Shown one piece after another: positions 1 to 11,365 of a DNA stretch of 64,000 bases. The DNA lies in assembly GCA_027579435.1 (NCBI GenBank), contig JANBPK010000873.1:19634-83633 (forward strand). Direction: 5' to 3'. Origin of the DNA: Candolleomyces eurysporus. Its lineage: Eukaryota > Basidiomycota > Agaricomycetes > Agaricales > Psathyrellaceae. Below the pieces are notes generated by a model. The model did no database searches. It saw only the letters and a list, made by a program, of their open reading frames with translations, and had not been told where the DNA came from. Made by a program: the position numbers and the translations under genes. How positions within the stretch are numbered: position 1 is the stretch's first letter; every line of letters starts with the position of its first letter.

Positions 1-1
1 A

Positions 2-868
2 TCAGCTGGTTTTAACCTATACGGATCAGGCGCTACACCTGCCCAGTTCACCTGCATGCAAGGAAAATCTGCGGAGACTTTGATCCAGGCTGCTCGAGAC
101 GCCAACATCATCTTTTTCAAGCTCGTGACAGACGGTACGTTCCCATTTTCTGATATGGGTGGATTCGGGATTCACTGGAGTATTTTAGATATCATCATTC
201 ACTCTGACTGGGCAAACCGCATGGCGACTGGCAATTTCTTGAAGGTCCCTACCGTCGTCGGAACGACTCAACATGAGTTCGACCCTCTCACCGTTGGAGG
301 CTCTCTCGCGACGGGAGGAAATGCTCCACCTTTCATCACGACCGCGAGAGCGGATATCCTCACTCAAGTTGGTAGCACTTGCGGCGCCTCCAGTGCTTCG
401 AAGGGTCGATATGATAACGGTGTTACAACATGGCGGTACCAGTACCAAGGTGGGGTTATCTGCTTACTTTTAAAGACGCGCATTGACACCATCTCTCTTA
501 CAGCCGTCTGGCCTGGTATCAACACTCGCCAGGATCTGCGCGCTTTCCATGGTGCCGACATTCCTCTCATCTTCGGTACCTTCGCCTCCGTCCAGACTAA
601 CCCCGCACCAACGGCCGATGAAGTTGCGTTTTCGCTCTACGTGAAGAATGCATGGGCTGAATTTGCCAGAAACCCATCAACCGGGTTGACAGGCGTTGGA
701 TGGCCAACGTATAACCCCTCTGCTGATACTTTGGTGCAACTTGGAAATGTGGAGAATTTGACGGGATATTCGCTTGCTTCCCCATCCCTTTTGGACGCTA
801 CTTGCGCGCATACGACGACTTTGCTCACGATTCTTGACCAATATAATACCATTTTGTCCAGTATCTAG
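2..868 (+). CDS. type-B carboxylesterase/lipase, 3' part
   Basis: The frame is open from base 2, so the 5' part lies outside the window; the stop is at 866-868. The product would be a secreted or cytosolic ester hydrolase of the carboxylesterase type-B alpha/beta-hydrolase family. What is seen is the C-terminal region: WANRMATGNFLKVPTVVGTT, where the family scaffold leads to a domain rich in Gly/Thr, and AFHGADIPLIFG, which carries the His of the catalytic triad (family knowledge). The nucleophile Ser and the acid are upstream of the window. Two introns are inferred, 135-188 and 450-503, both exactly 54 nt and without stop codons, so the unspliced frame also reads through; removing the second gives YQAVWPGINT, a much better family match. 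Confident about family, not about substrate. Confidence 0.85.
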   Translation, partial: SAGFNLYGSGATPAQFTCMQGKSAETLIQAARDANIIFFKLVTDGTFPFSDMGGFGIHWSILDIIIHSDWANRMATGNFLKVPTVVGTTQHEFDPLTVGGSLATGGNAPPFITTARADILTQVGSTCGASSASKGRYDNGVTTWRYQYQGGVICLLLKTRIDTISLTAVWPGINTRQDLRAFHGADIPLIFGTFASVQTNPAPTADEVAFSLYVKNAWAEFARNPSTGLTGVGWPTYNPSADTLVQLGNVENLTGYSLASPSLLDATCAHTTTLLTILDQYNTILSSI

Positions 869-1519
869 GTGGATCGCCGTGCTAACCTTTGTTTGTAATG
901 TTGAATTTTGTGTATTTTTATTAAGCTACATTTTCCACAACTATGTAATGGTTCTTGTTTCTTCTTGCGCCGCCTCGGGACAATTTTGAGAATCTTCGTA
1001 CTTGTACTCGAAATGAATCGTATTACTGTCAGCTTTAGGCTCGAGTGGCGTGCAATACACGCGGCATAGAGCTAGATGTCACGAAAATTCAGAGGAAAGT
1101 TTTGAGATGGGTTGGCCGAGATGAAACAATGAGTCACGGTAGCACCCGGAACATATTTGTATAAGGTCAAATGATTAGCGGAGACGGACATAAGACGGCG
1201 GATAACGAAGATAGGCAGAAAGGGCGAGTGCCAAGACCAACGAACGAAAACATGAGGGATTGTCTGGGATTGTCAGGCAGATGAACGTACCACACTGTTG
1301 AGAAGGGAGCACCACGGAGGTGTAAGATAAAGGAATAGGGAATTAAAAATAGGGAGAAGGGAAGTGTATGGACGATAGAACAAACAAATGTTAACGAAAC
1401 TTCGACATCTGCTTAAGGATATGAGTTATCGGTTTATCATCGTGTGCAAGCTCTGGTTCGTTTTATTCTATAACATGGAGGGAAACGCATGAGAAATCTT
1501 AACGACAGAATGAAGAGAC
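869..1519. other. intergenic, tail-to-tail
   Basis: This stretch separates the carboxylesterase stop from the P450 stop on the other strand. It should hold the two 3' UTRs. No coding potential, repeat or RNA gene was recognised. Confidence 0.5.
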
Positions 1520-4091
1520 TTAATCAGCAAGAGACACAAGTATTGGCATCTCCGCCTTCGAACCTCCCTCAATACTTGGGCTCACAATTCCAGTCATCCT
1601 CCAGAATATTTTCCGGTCTTTTGGCAAACTGAATTTAAACTTGTCAAGCATGACGCATAAAACGATTTCTGAGAGTGACAGGTGATTCAGAATCCGAAGA
1701 ACATTGTGAGCGGACATCCAAAGAGACTCACTCATCTCAAGTTGCGAGAATTTGAACCCGATACACGCCCGACTCCCGCCAATGAACGTCATTCTACACG
1801 AAGGTCAGGGTGAGATCTGGTATCAAGGGAAAGAATGAACGCACAAATGAGAATAAATTCCAGGGATGCGTGCTTCTGCTACAGAGTCTGGCAGCCCGTC
1901 CATCCAGCGTTCGGGTTTCCACTCGTCGGCATCAGGGCCCCAAATATCTGGATTTCTGTTCGAAGAGAGAATCGACGGGAAGACTGTAGTGCCCTTCGGT
2001 ACCAAGACCTCGTGCATTTCGGTTCCGTCCTTTCCACGAATCGGTTTCGAGAATGGCAAGATGATATCTTCACGAGCCCTTTTTCAAAGAAGTGAATGAG
2101 CTAAACGGTTGGCAATCTTGGAGGCGGTGACGTACTCTCGGACGACGGTCGATACAGGTGGATACCTGGAGTGGTTGCTATCAGATCAAGAACATACCAA
2201 GAAAGAGAAACCACTGACAATCGAAGCGTCTCGCGGCAGACAGCATCCAGATAGGGAAGTGAAACCAATTCGTCGTATCCCAACTCGCCTCCTCCAATCT
2301 TCCTACGAGCCGCTCTGATCTCTGCTCGAAGCCGGTCTTGAGCGTCTTGTCTCTCGCACAGAACGTACAAAGTCCGACATAGGGCGTTAGAAGTGGTGTC
2401 CATGGCGGCGAAAGTAAGGCTCCTGGTAACATGAATGAGCATGAATTGGAATGAATGTGGATCTTGAGGCGTACGAGACTTGACCAATGAGTTCATCTTC
2501 AGGCAGTTTATCTTCCTCGGAAGCCTTCATGTTCTCCTTGACTGCGCACACCAATATCAGCCAATGGGAAAAGAAGGCTATTAAAACGAACACGTACTCA
2601 AGATGCTGATAATATCATTACCCTTCCCAATCTGCTGGAGAATCGCCTCGTCGCCCGCTTCTATAGCTCGTTTCTTCGACTCAACAATCTCGACAGCGGT
2701 GTCTTGCATAACGTCCACGATATCGCGAAGCTCATGCAAGTCCTTCCATGGAAGGGTGTCAACGACCCATCGTCTAAATCTAGGAGTGCCGATGTTATAA
2801 ACGAGCGGCAGAATGAAGTGACGAGCAACCATGAGTTTGTCGCCAACCGGTCTGTGGGCGAAAGTGAGTCTCGGCAGCACTGATGAAGTGAAGGAATTGA
2901 TTCGTACATGAAGTTCTTGACCGAGTGACTGTAATGATGCTGTTCCCCGTTTTCGGTTAAGGGGTCGAAACTGAATCCCAAACCGCTCTGACCAACCAGT
3001 TCAAGCGCTGTTCGAGTCAGCCAATCTTCCATGTCGACCTGAGCAATGACCGTTAGCTATATTTCACAGCGAGACGAATCTCCCGGCTTACCTCTTGAGG
3101 CCCGTTTGCCATCTTCTGGAGGAATGTATCGCGTAGCTGTTCAAGCCCACAGGTCAGCCAAATCGAGAATGCGTAGAGTTTAGAGGCAGACAGATGGTAC
3201 TTGCCTTGTTCGTCACGTCGTAGAATATGGGAACTATTTCGCTCAGTATTCACCCAACAAGCACCTCAGGGACTCGAACTTACTTAAACCGCGCATGTGC
3301 GCGATGGAAAATACTGGATTCATCATCTTCCTCTGTCTTCGATGAGCCTCCCCTGCCACCATATTCAAACAGGGAAATCAGATGATGAGAAAAAGATTCA
3401 CCTGTGGTCGAAAACAGGCCCTTGCCAAAGGTCGCGTCCATTCCACTAAAACGGAATTGATGAGCATTGAGGGAGAACCGGGGGGAGCGTATGATATTCA
3501 TACATGAGGAAGCCCGGGGTTTCTTCAAAAATTTGCTGATCCTGCGGAAGCGGAGTAGACCATGATCAGTTTGAAGATATCAATGCAAAGAAGCAACCAA
3601 CCTTGACGAATATATGATGCAAGGCCTTTGGGTCATACACGTACATGATGGTTTGCTGCAGCAAACGCATTGAACAATCAGTACGCCGAAAGGGAGTGGT
3701 GCACTCACTCCGAATGGGCCACGAAGTTTGGAAACGGGTCCATCTATCAGGTCGAGTTAATCTGACACAGCCTTACAACAGATGGGCAACTCGACACACA
3801 TTTTTCTGCTAGCTCCTTGTGGAAGGCCCACCCCGTATAGCTCCAGAACTGGTCGAAATGTCCTAGAGACTCCGTATTACTTGTTGGTGTCCGACTCAGG
3901 TCGAGTACCGTAACTCACCTTCCGACCATGAGCCGCCAGGGGGTCCTGAAAGGTTATCCAAGGGACTCTTTGACAATAGTTTCCGCAGCAGCTTCCAACC
4001 GACCCATGTCGCTCCATAGATTGACACAATCTGGAGGAGCGGCCCCAGAACAGGCCGCGCTACTAGGAGAGAGGGGGGGGAATGAAATCAT
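1520..4091 (-). CDS. cytochrome P450 monooxygenase (CYP5150-like)
   Basis: A haem-thiolate monooxygenase, probably ER-anchored by its N-terminus. Spliced by hand into 13-14 exons. In order: N-terminal IVSIYGATWVGWKLL (membrane anchor), GPPGGSWSEG, EKYGPVSKLRGPFGQ, GMDATFGKGLFSTTG, RRQRKMMNPVFSIAHMRG, RTALELVGQSGLGFSFDPL, the I-helix FAAMDTTSNAL, the K-helix ExxR RETLRLYPPVSTVVRE, the PERW segment EWKPERWMDGLPD, and the haem loop FIGGSRACIGFKFSQLEM with the Cys ligand. These fit the agaricomycete CYP5150/5144-like group from memory. One intron (3137-3204) has a GC donor. No in-frame ATG precedes the anchor; an ATG at 4091-4089 is out of frame across a run of eight C (4073-4080). All core motifs are intact, so it is probably functional. 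Substrate unknown. Confidence 0.9.
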
Positions 4092-4690
4092 TGAGAATTG
4101 AATGACACTCGATGCGCCTTATATAGCGCCCTCGAATACAGCTCTAATCTGGCCAGTGAGACCGGTGGAATTACCCATCCATCACACATCAAGTGTGTAC
4201 ACCGCGGGTCGACCGGAGAAGACCTTCGACCACCCCTTTGCACCGGGTGATGTCGTACATACACCAACCGCTGACCCTGAAAGTCTATAGAAGTCAGAAC
4301 AAATGGAGATGTGGCAGAAGCTCTTCGGTAAGAGCTCACCGAAGGTGCGAGCATTCATTTGTGAGAAGTGAAGTAAAGAACGGCGTTCTCACTCCCGCTA
4401 GGACCATTCCCGACACTCCAATTCACCTGTAGGCTCTCAATGATGTCGATTGACTGACACTGGGACGTCGTCAGCTTGTCGAGTTCGAGTGTGAACAAGC
4501 CGGCGGGAGGCGGCCGGTAGGGGGAGATTGAGAGATTTAGGTCCTTTCGATCCGGTTATGGGCGACTGGCGATTATCTCGGACTTTCGTGTGGGGTCACT
4601 GTTGCTCAGCCTTTCCATGCATTCCTACCGTCAGAGGTCTCCAAAACTAACGCAATGAAACGTTTGACACACGAACGAGGTTCATTTGAA
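4092..4690. other. intergenic, upstream of the P450
   Basis: Presumed promoter side of the P450. No gene, RNA or repeat was recognised. Confidence 0.4.
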
Positions 4691-5760
4691 TCAAGCCTCT
4701 AGACCAGATTTGGAGAGTAATCTTCTGTAGAGAAAGTCGACCATCGGACCTAAATTGTGGCTGGAGAGGAAGCCCTGCGCAGACACGCCATACCCGCTCG
4801 AATCGCCTACGATTTGGTCATCGAAGTCGGTATTCACTCTTGGCGACATTGCGATCGAAGACAGGCTCTCCAAAGAATCGTCGTTGTCGAAATTCATTCG
4901 GAATTGCAGGTGGGACTTCAAATTGGCCTTGACCTAAGCTACGTTAGAGGAGCTGATTATTCTGACGACGCAGTTCTGCGTGAGAGAAGACAAAATCCCA
5001 GTGGGATACTTTCCAGGCCGTGGAGGATGGTGATGGTGATGCTCGATGTTGGAGAAAGCGAAAGAACTCACGGTTGGCACTCTAGCTTACCCTAAAGCAA
5101 TCATGCAATCCTCATGTGATCGCGTTCAAGGCGTCTGATAAAGTTCCAAGGTCGATGCATGCCTGTGTCCAGGGGACCAATACCATCAGCAATATTCCTA
5201 AAGCACTGTGTACTTGGGCGGTCCAGTGAGAGGTGGTCCAGGAGTGGCCCTATGTTCATCAAGCGCTGGATGTTTCCTGACTTGCACAGTGCGTCAACGT
5301 CGGTGCAATGATCATGTTCAAGCTCGGCGATGCTGATTTCGGGTTCCTAGGGATGGATTCACATCGACCAAGCTATTGCCTTATCATTGAATAGGATCTC
5401 TGCATCTTGAAGCTCCGGACCACTCCAGAGTCGATGCAAAAGAAGTGCGGCATCGCGCCGATCCCTGCAAACCAATTGCAGGTGAACCAGTTGTTTCCGC
5501 TCCTCTACGTCAAGGACATAAGCAACTGTGAAGTCAAAAATTTTCCGAAGAAATTCTGCAGGAATTCTTCGAGCACCAGAGAGAACCTCACGATGCCGAC
5601 GAACCTGAGCGTTGAGGTCTCCGATTCGCAGTTGCATTTGAGCAATTTGGGTTGTCAACTTTTGGATTCCGGCCTCAATGGAAAGGACTTCGATGCTGTG
5701 GCCATGGAGAATATGAGGACTAGTGTTGAGCTACGCGTCTGCGAAAGTATTGGGTGCTGT
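4691..5760 (-). pseudogene. F-box/LRR gene remnant
   Basis: On the - strand a heptad-like leader (QLRIGDLNAQVRRHREVL) is followed by an F-box core (RRIPAEFLRKIFDF, then HLQLVCRDRRDAALLLHRLW) at about 5660-5400. In agaricomycete F-box proteins this is followed by several hundred residues of leucine-rich repeats; here a stop comes within about 20 residues. A downstream piece in another frame (about 5330-5100) reads like a leucine-rich tail: KSGNIQRLMNIGPLLDHLSL and RPWNFIRRLER. No ATG opens the leader in frame. The layout suggests a gene that lost its middle part. A short spliced gene is possible but less likely. Confidence 0.5.
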
Positions 5761-8230
5761 TGACGTTCCAGCCAAAGCAACAAGGTTGCGGTTGGTCTGG
5801 TTCCGGGATTGCCGTCAGAACTGGAAAGAGTGGCCGCCGGATCCTGGCCGCCATACAAAATTCAAGGGCCTGATCTCCTTTGCCCAATAACATATCAGTG
5901 TGGACTGGAAAGGACAAGCGCATGATGAGCGAGCTACCCTGAAAACAACTAATCCTCAGATTCGAAGACAATACCCTGGATGAACGACTCGCATCTGTAC
6001 CAAAAGGTGGAAAAGCTAGCTATTAACCAGTAACTCTACAACTAGCAAGAAAAAANGTGCTAAGGATACAGCAAGGAGGTGCAATAATATCGGAGTAAAA
6101 AAAAGGAGTGGTCAGAGTCCAACAAGCAAAGCATGCTTCGCTTGCCTCGGAGGTCGAGTACAAAAATGAGAACGATAGAACAAAGGGCCAGATACAAGAC
6201 CAAAGGATTCTAAAAATACATTTGGAGCGTGTCAAAGGAGCGTGTGGCAGCTATTTAAAACTTTGGTACGAGAGAATTATGACTGAGAGAAATAGTGCAA
6301 GCCAGATTAAGAAAGGTGAGTTTGTCTGTCAATCATCTTGGACTGTCCATGTGAGAGGTCATGGGAATCAGCGACTGAGCGGATCCAAAAATCCATGTTA
6401 AGTCGACACGATGAACACTGTGACCGAGGACGTTCCCGGATTTAGATGCACATCCTCAAGAGACGGCAAGCGATCGGGGACCGTGCGACTGGGGTGTTGG
6501 CAGCTTGCACAGGAGCAGGTGCTAGGCTTGAGACTGGCGCAGCAGAAACGAGGGTGGTCACTTCAGAAGGTAGATCAGCTTCCGATATTGAAATGAAAAA
6601 AGGTAATAACTTACTGCAAGCAGTGAGAGAAACAGCGAAGACAGCAAAACGCATCTTTAAANGAAGGTGTAAAGGCGGGAGGTTGAATAGAGAGCGAAGT
6701 ATAGGCAGTCGAGCTTGTAAAGAATGCAGAAGATGGGGAACCGATGAGTACAAAGTCAGTTGACCCTACACTGGTTTATATCCTGCCGGGACGGTAAGGG
6801 AACATGAAAATAAATATTGGTACCATCTTTATCTATCTGCACAGTATGGCCACCGCTTAACGACACTTAAATATATACGCTCACAGCTGCGAGTCGTAAA
6901 CCAGGTACAAGGAAAGCGTGGCGGAAATCAAAAATATCGGTCGCAGGATGAAATGCCTAAGGTCGACAAAGGGGAGAGCAGATTCCGGAAACAACCTTGT
7001 TTTCCGCAAAGAAGATCACCAGTCCAAAAATACCACGCCATTGATGTTTTCACGGCACAGTGTCGGCGCGCNGGCATCTGGGTGCTTCAGTGGGACCAGA
7101 ATAGTACGTGCGTCGTGCAGTCTGTCAAGCAATGCAACGAGGAGGGACAACGGCACTGACCGTCGCGATTCTACAATACCTGTGTCAGTAGCAGACAACA
7201 AGGTGCGTAACACCTGCAACAAGGGCGTAAGTGCATTAGCCGAGAACTTTGGAGCATCACTTGTGGTCAGCGGGTCTCGGAATGCCCGATTCATTGGTGT
7301 CGATATCGGCATGTTCATCGACTGCGTCTGATGTTTCCTACACCTAACGTTTCTCTCATTCAATGCCTATCGTTACCCGATACCTTCCTCCGAACGTCCA
7401 ATTCAAATTATGCGATGTAAACTCCCGTTTGAGATGGGATGACTCTCAGTTTTAACTCATCCATGCTTGGAATGTATTGCTTGGCGTAAGTCAAACCCTG
7501 AAACCCTGAAATTTCCGCCTCGACTCACCTCCAGGCCGCGTGCTTTCATAGATTCCTGATTATATATCACTTCTAGATGAAGTGGTACGGCTTCTCCGGC
7601 TAGGTGGCTTCCTTCGCTCCGTCGAATGGTCGAAACAACTTTCCTTACATGCCGATTACAATCTCGATATCCAGGAATTTCCCATTTCTTTGATACCGCC
7701 AATCACATCCTTGCCGATACACACGGGGTCTCCCTCGACAGTGCCGATATTCATCTCTTGATTCCCATTTTCTCACTGTGATCACCGAGAAAATTTACCT
7801 CCCAGTTGGAACTTGGCACGAGATGCACTTACCACAATCGTATCCTCATTCAGGGCGTTGCAGAAAAAGTTGATTTTTCCTTTCGGGCAGATGTTGTTTG
7901 ATTCTGGAATTTCTGCTGAGGAGGTAGATGCCCTCACCACAGACTTCACGGAGGAGATGCACCAGGTCTCCCCCATTCTTTTTGATGGACGCAATTTGCA
8001 TGTACAGTCCCTGAAAACACAGCTTACTATTATATTCTAGACCAGGTTTCCATTGATGAGATTAGGTTTCATTCTTCATTCCTTATCCCAATTTTGCTTT
8101 CTCTAAACCATGAAAGCCATGTACCATCTGGACTCACCGAAGCCAATCACCACTCGCAACCGGTCGACTTTTGATGGGCCCAGCACGTCGCGCTCTCTCA
8201 AAGATCTATCACCACAGCCTCGAGGTTACC
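5761..8230. other. gene-poor stretch
   Basis: About 2.5 kb with no coding frame that I recognise on either strand. It contains scattered single Ns (6056, 6662, 7072). No transposon ends, tRNA or simple repeat was recognised. Confidence 0.4.
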
Positions 8231-8735
8231 AACTCTGATGTGCTCCTAATTCAAAGCACTGCAGTCCATATGGATGTGGCCCTGTACGCCCCACAGCTTG
8301 TCTACAGCATGTAGACCTAAGTGGTTTCAAATCGCTTCACAAGCTGAGGTCATTTTAAATCCAAACTACGACGATGATGCTAGGCTCCAAACCACCACAG
8401 GACAGACACTTCTGATATTCTCGTTTTTCGAAGCACTGCATTCCGCATGAACGTAGCCGTATATGCCCCCCAGCCTGTCTGCATGTAGACCTAAGTAGTT
8501 TCGAATCGCTAATAAACTGAGGTCAGTTTTGAATCCAACCCAGACCGATGATGTCAGGCTCCAAATCACCTTCTGATATTCTCGTATTTCGAAGCACGGT
8601 AGTCCACATGGATGTGGCTCTATGCGCTCCGCAGCTGGTCTACAACATGTAGACATAAGTGGTCTTGAATCGCTACTTAAGCTGAGGTTAGTTTCGAATC
8701 CAAACCAAAGCGATGATGCTAGGCGACAAACCATC
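8231..8735 (+). repeat. three-unit tandem repeat, 161-176 bp each
   Basis: Units start near 8231, 8407 and 8568. Each carries, in order, CTGATATTCTCG-like DNA, CGAAGCAC, GTCTAC..CATGTAGAC, TCGAATCGCT, AGCTGAGGT and CGATGATGCTAGGC-like DNA. Units differ at perhaps one base in five to ten, so the array is not recent. The last unit contains the ATGATG proposed as the start of the downstream glycoside-hydrolase-like gene. The short inverted GTCTAC/GTAGAC pair inside each unit could form a hairpin. Confidence 0.75.
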
Positions 8736-11295
8736 GCACGGCGGATTCTACTGCCACTTCCTGCTCGGGTTGCTTTTGGTTAGCCAAATAAACCAAAANT
8801 GTCGTGCTTGCTCAAAAGTGGTAAGTTGTGAAGCTTGCAAAGAGCTATAATTCAGCTCAAAATCTCTCGCAGGTGCGGCAAAAATTACATGGAACTCCAA
8901 CCTGTGGTTCCCCCAGGTTCGTTTGTTGCCTCGTACTATGATGGAAGCTCACGAGTTGAGGCGCGGTTACATTTCTCACTTACAGGAGGGCAATTTCCCA
9001 TACCACCCATCACGATAACTCCTCTTCTAGCATTTCGATGTACCCAGGCAATCAGGCCATTCCTTCCAGCAGACAGCAACTCCGAGACAGCAATCCTCAT
9101 TGATGCCCACGTCACGTCTATGGAGCTCCAGGATTCACAACCGTTCATTCCTCCTCCTCCAGACGAAAATGGCCGCACGGATCTGTCTGTTACAGTTTCC
9201 ATTGACGGGCAGGTCCTCGCTTCCGGATCTGTGCCTCTCGAATCGACAAGATATGAATTGCCTTTGCTTTTGTCGAAGCTGCAGCCCAGACGGGAAGCCT
9301 ACACTCTGGAGTGTAGTGCTTCGCTGGAGGATGGGCAAACTTTTAATGCGACGGGAAAATTGACGTATCTCCCGGAGCCATCGACGGTTCAGATTGCGTC
9401 TGCTTCTAAGATGGACTTACGGACAGGCGCGATTCTTGCAAAAGGACCTAACGGAGAAGGAGAGTTCCAGCCTATCTTTCCCATTGGGTTCTATACGCAG
9501 TTTGACGGCTATTTGACGAACTTGACTGTTCTTTCCGAATTAAAGGAGCAAGGGTGAGCAAATGCTTATCTTCATTGAATTGTCACCGACAACTCTATAG
9601 TTTCAATGTTGTACGTTTCGATATCTCAGTATGATTCAAAGCCATCGTTTGCCAACAATCTTTGCTTTAGGTTCATCCGATCCCACCTTTCTCCAACCTC
9701 ACCGCGCTCGATGCCGTCCTGGACGAGATGGAGAGAGTCGGCCTGTACCTCATGTACGACATGCGTTGGTTCGTTTTTATCCCTATCTACCTCTGCGCTT
9801 TCTTTGACGAAAGCGTCACATCAGGACGTACATGAACGATTCCAGAGTTACAGAAGAGGTCAACCGCATCAAGACACGCCCGAATCTCTTGCTTTGGTAC
9901 ACGGCGAACGATCCCGATAGCACTTCTGATCCACTCAATGCAACAGTTCGCTCATACCACCTCATTAACTCCCTGGACGGGGGAGACAGCACGGGCGGTT
10001 CTGGTTATCATCCCATATCCTTGGTTTTGGGCTGCCAGGACTATGAATTTAGGTGCGTCCATGTGGGACCTATAGCTGTGCCATGTACGTGTAATCCATA
10101 TGTTCTATTCTACGTCATACAGCGCATACGCCAACGGGACGGACATCGTTATGCAAAATGTGTATAACATTGGGAACAACGTCACCTTTTCGAGTGAGTG
10201 GGATACAGAATGTACTCCTAACTTCGGCGCCTGCGGGTAGGTGCTTTTAATTTTCATGTCTCTATTCGTTTCAGGTATACTTTTAGATTGGCCAACGGCT
10301 GATGATTTTCATTTGGCAATGTAGCTGTGACAACTGCAAAGGTTCCTTCAGGGATGTCTCCGATCGGTTGGGCGAGTTCAACGAGAGAATGCTGTACAAT
10401 GGATGGGAGAGAACAAAGGCGATCTGGACAGTTCCTCAAGGGTTTGGAAATACATCGTCAGTGCAAACCTCTCCTTTCGGAACAGTCTCCGTGCTGATGC
10501 GCCTTCGACAGGTATTGGAAGGTTCGTACCAGTTTGATTTTGCGGTAATAGTACGTAGAGCCGAATATGGTCATCTCATTCAGCGTCATCCAACGGCAAG
10601 AGAGTTCACCGTACAAACTGTCCTAGCCATTAATCATGGAGCTCGCGGTATGTTATATAATGCTACTCACCCGTTCTTTCTACTGATTTTCATGAAGGTA
10701 TCATATCCTGGACGGATCCTACCACACCAGAAATTAAAGCATCGGCAACCTCACTGGCCCTCTCGCTCCCCAGAATCGCACCATACATCCTCAACCCAAA
10801 GAGCATCTTCTACCGCATTCTTACCAACAACAGCGTCGACATAACTACCTGGACCTTGGATGGATCTACATTACTTCTTGCGACAAACCTCGGCAACGGG
10901 GGGGNCCAGCGTGCACGTGGATATCGCTGGGTTTATGGCAGCAGTTGGGAACGCGACTCAGGCTGATTTCCCTGTCGAATACTACACAAGAACCGATATA
11001 CCTTTCACCGATGGAGCCTCGTTCTCATGGGTAGCTTATGACGGAAATTCCCGATTGTTTGAGGCGACTATAGCGCTTGAGGGGACTGGAAGCGGAGGGT
11101 TTATATTCCACAGGTATAGTATTCGAGTCTTTCGATCGATATGTCCTCTTACACTTGCTGCACAGCGACACCTCTGCAATTCACGGGGACACTAACACAA
11201 ATGACGCAGACGGTCCATCACCGTTCACTATAGCGCTCAAGGCTTTATTGTCTTCGATTTTGACACTTTCGATTTCTCTTGCTGCCTGGCGTTGA
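8713..11295 (+). CDS. secreted GPI-anchored glycoside-hydrolase-like protein
   Basis: Eleven exons are proposed: 8713-8820, 8873-9553, 9601-9610, 9671-9768, 9825-10052, 10123-10236, 10325-10456, 10512-10521, 10584-10647, 10698-11113 and 11166-11295. If the Ns at 8799 and 10905 are extra bases, the frame is continuous and codes for about 662 aa. The N-terminus has a hydrophobic signal-like stretch (FYCHFLLGLLLVSQ). An N-terminal beta-rich part (residues about 40-240) precedes a TIM-barrel-like part beginning PIFPIGFYTQFDGYL, with FNVVHPIPPFSNL, LLLWYTAND, GCDNCKGSF, WTVPQGFGNTSYWKR and AINHGARGIISW. The C-terminus (FTIALKALLSSILTLSISLA then WR and stop) looks like a GPI-attachment signal. Similar fungal proteins are loosely annotated as a glycoside hydrolase subgroup; the substrate is unknown. 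It probably acts at the cell wall or surface. Confidence 0.75.
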
Positions 11296-11365
11296 GCTTC
11301 AAGTTCGCGCTGGCAGTAGTTGAGGAGACTATTTTCATTCAGATGGAATGCAGTACAGAGCAATA

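Noticed and set aside
185..852. Open frames on the - strand opposite the carboxylesterase
   Set aside because: Shadows of the coding strand; composition and frame follow the real gene and no motif is present.
8231..8735. CRISPR-like array
   Set aside because: Units are 160-176 bp, diverged along their whole length, with no short constant repeat and variable spacer; the host is a eukaryote.
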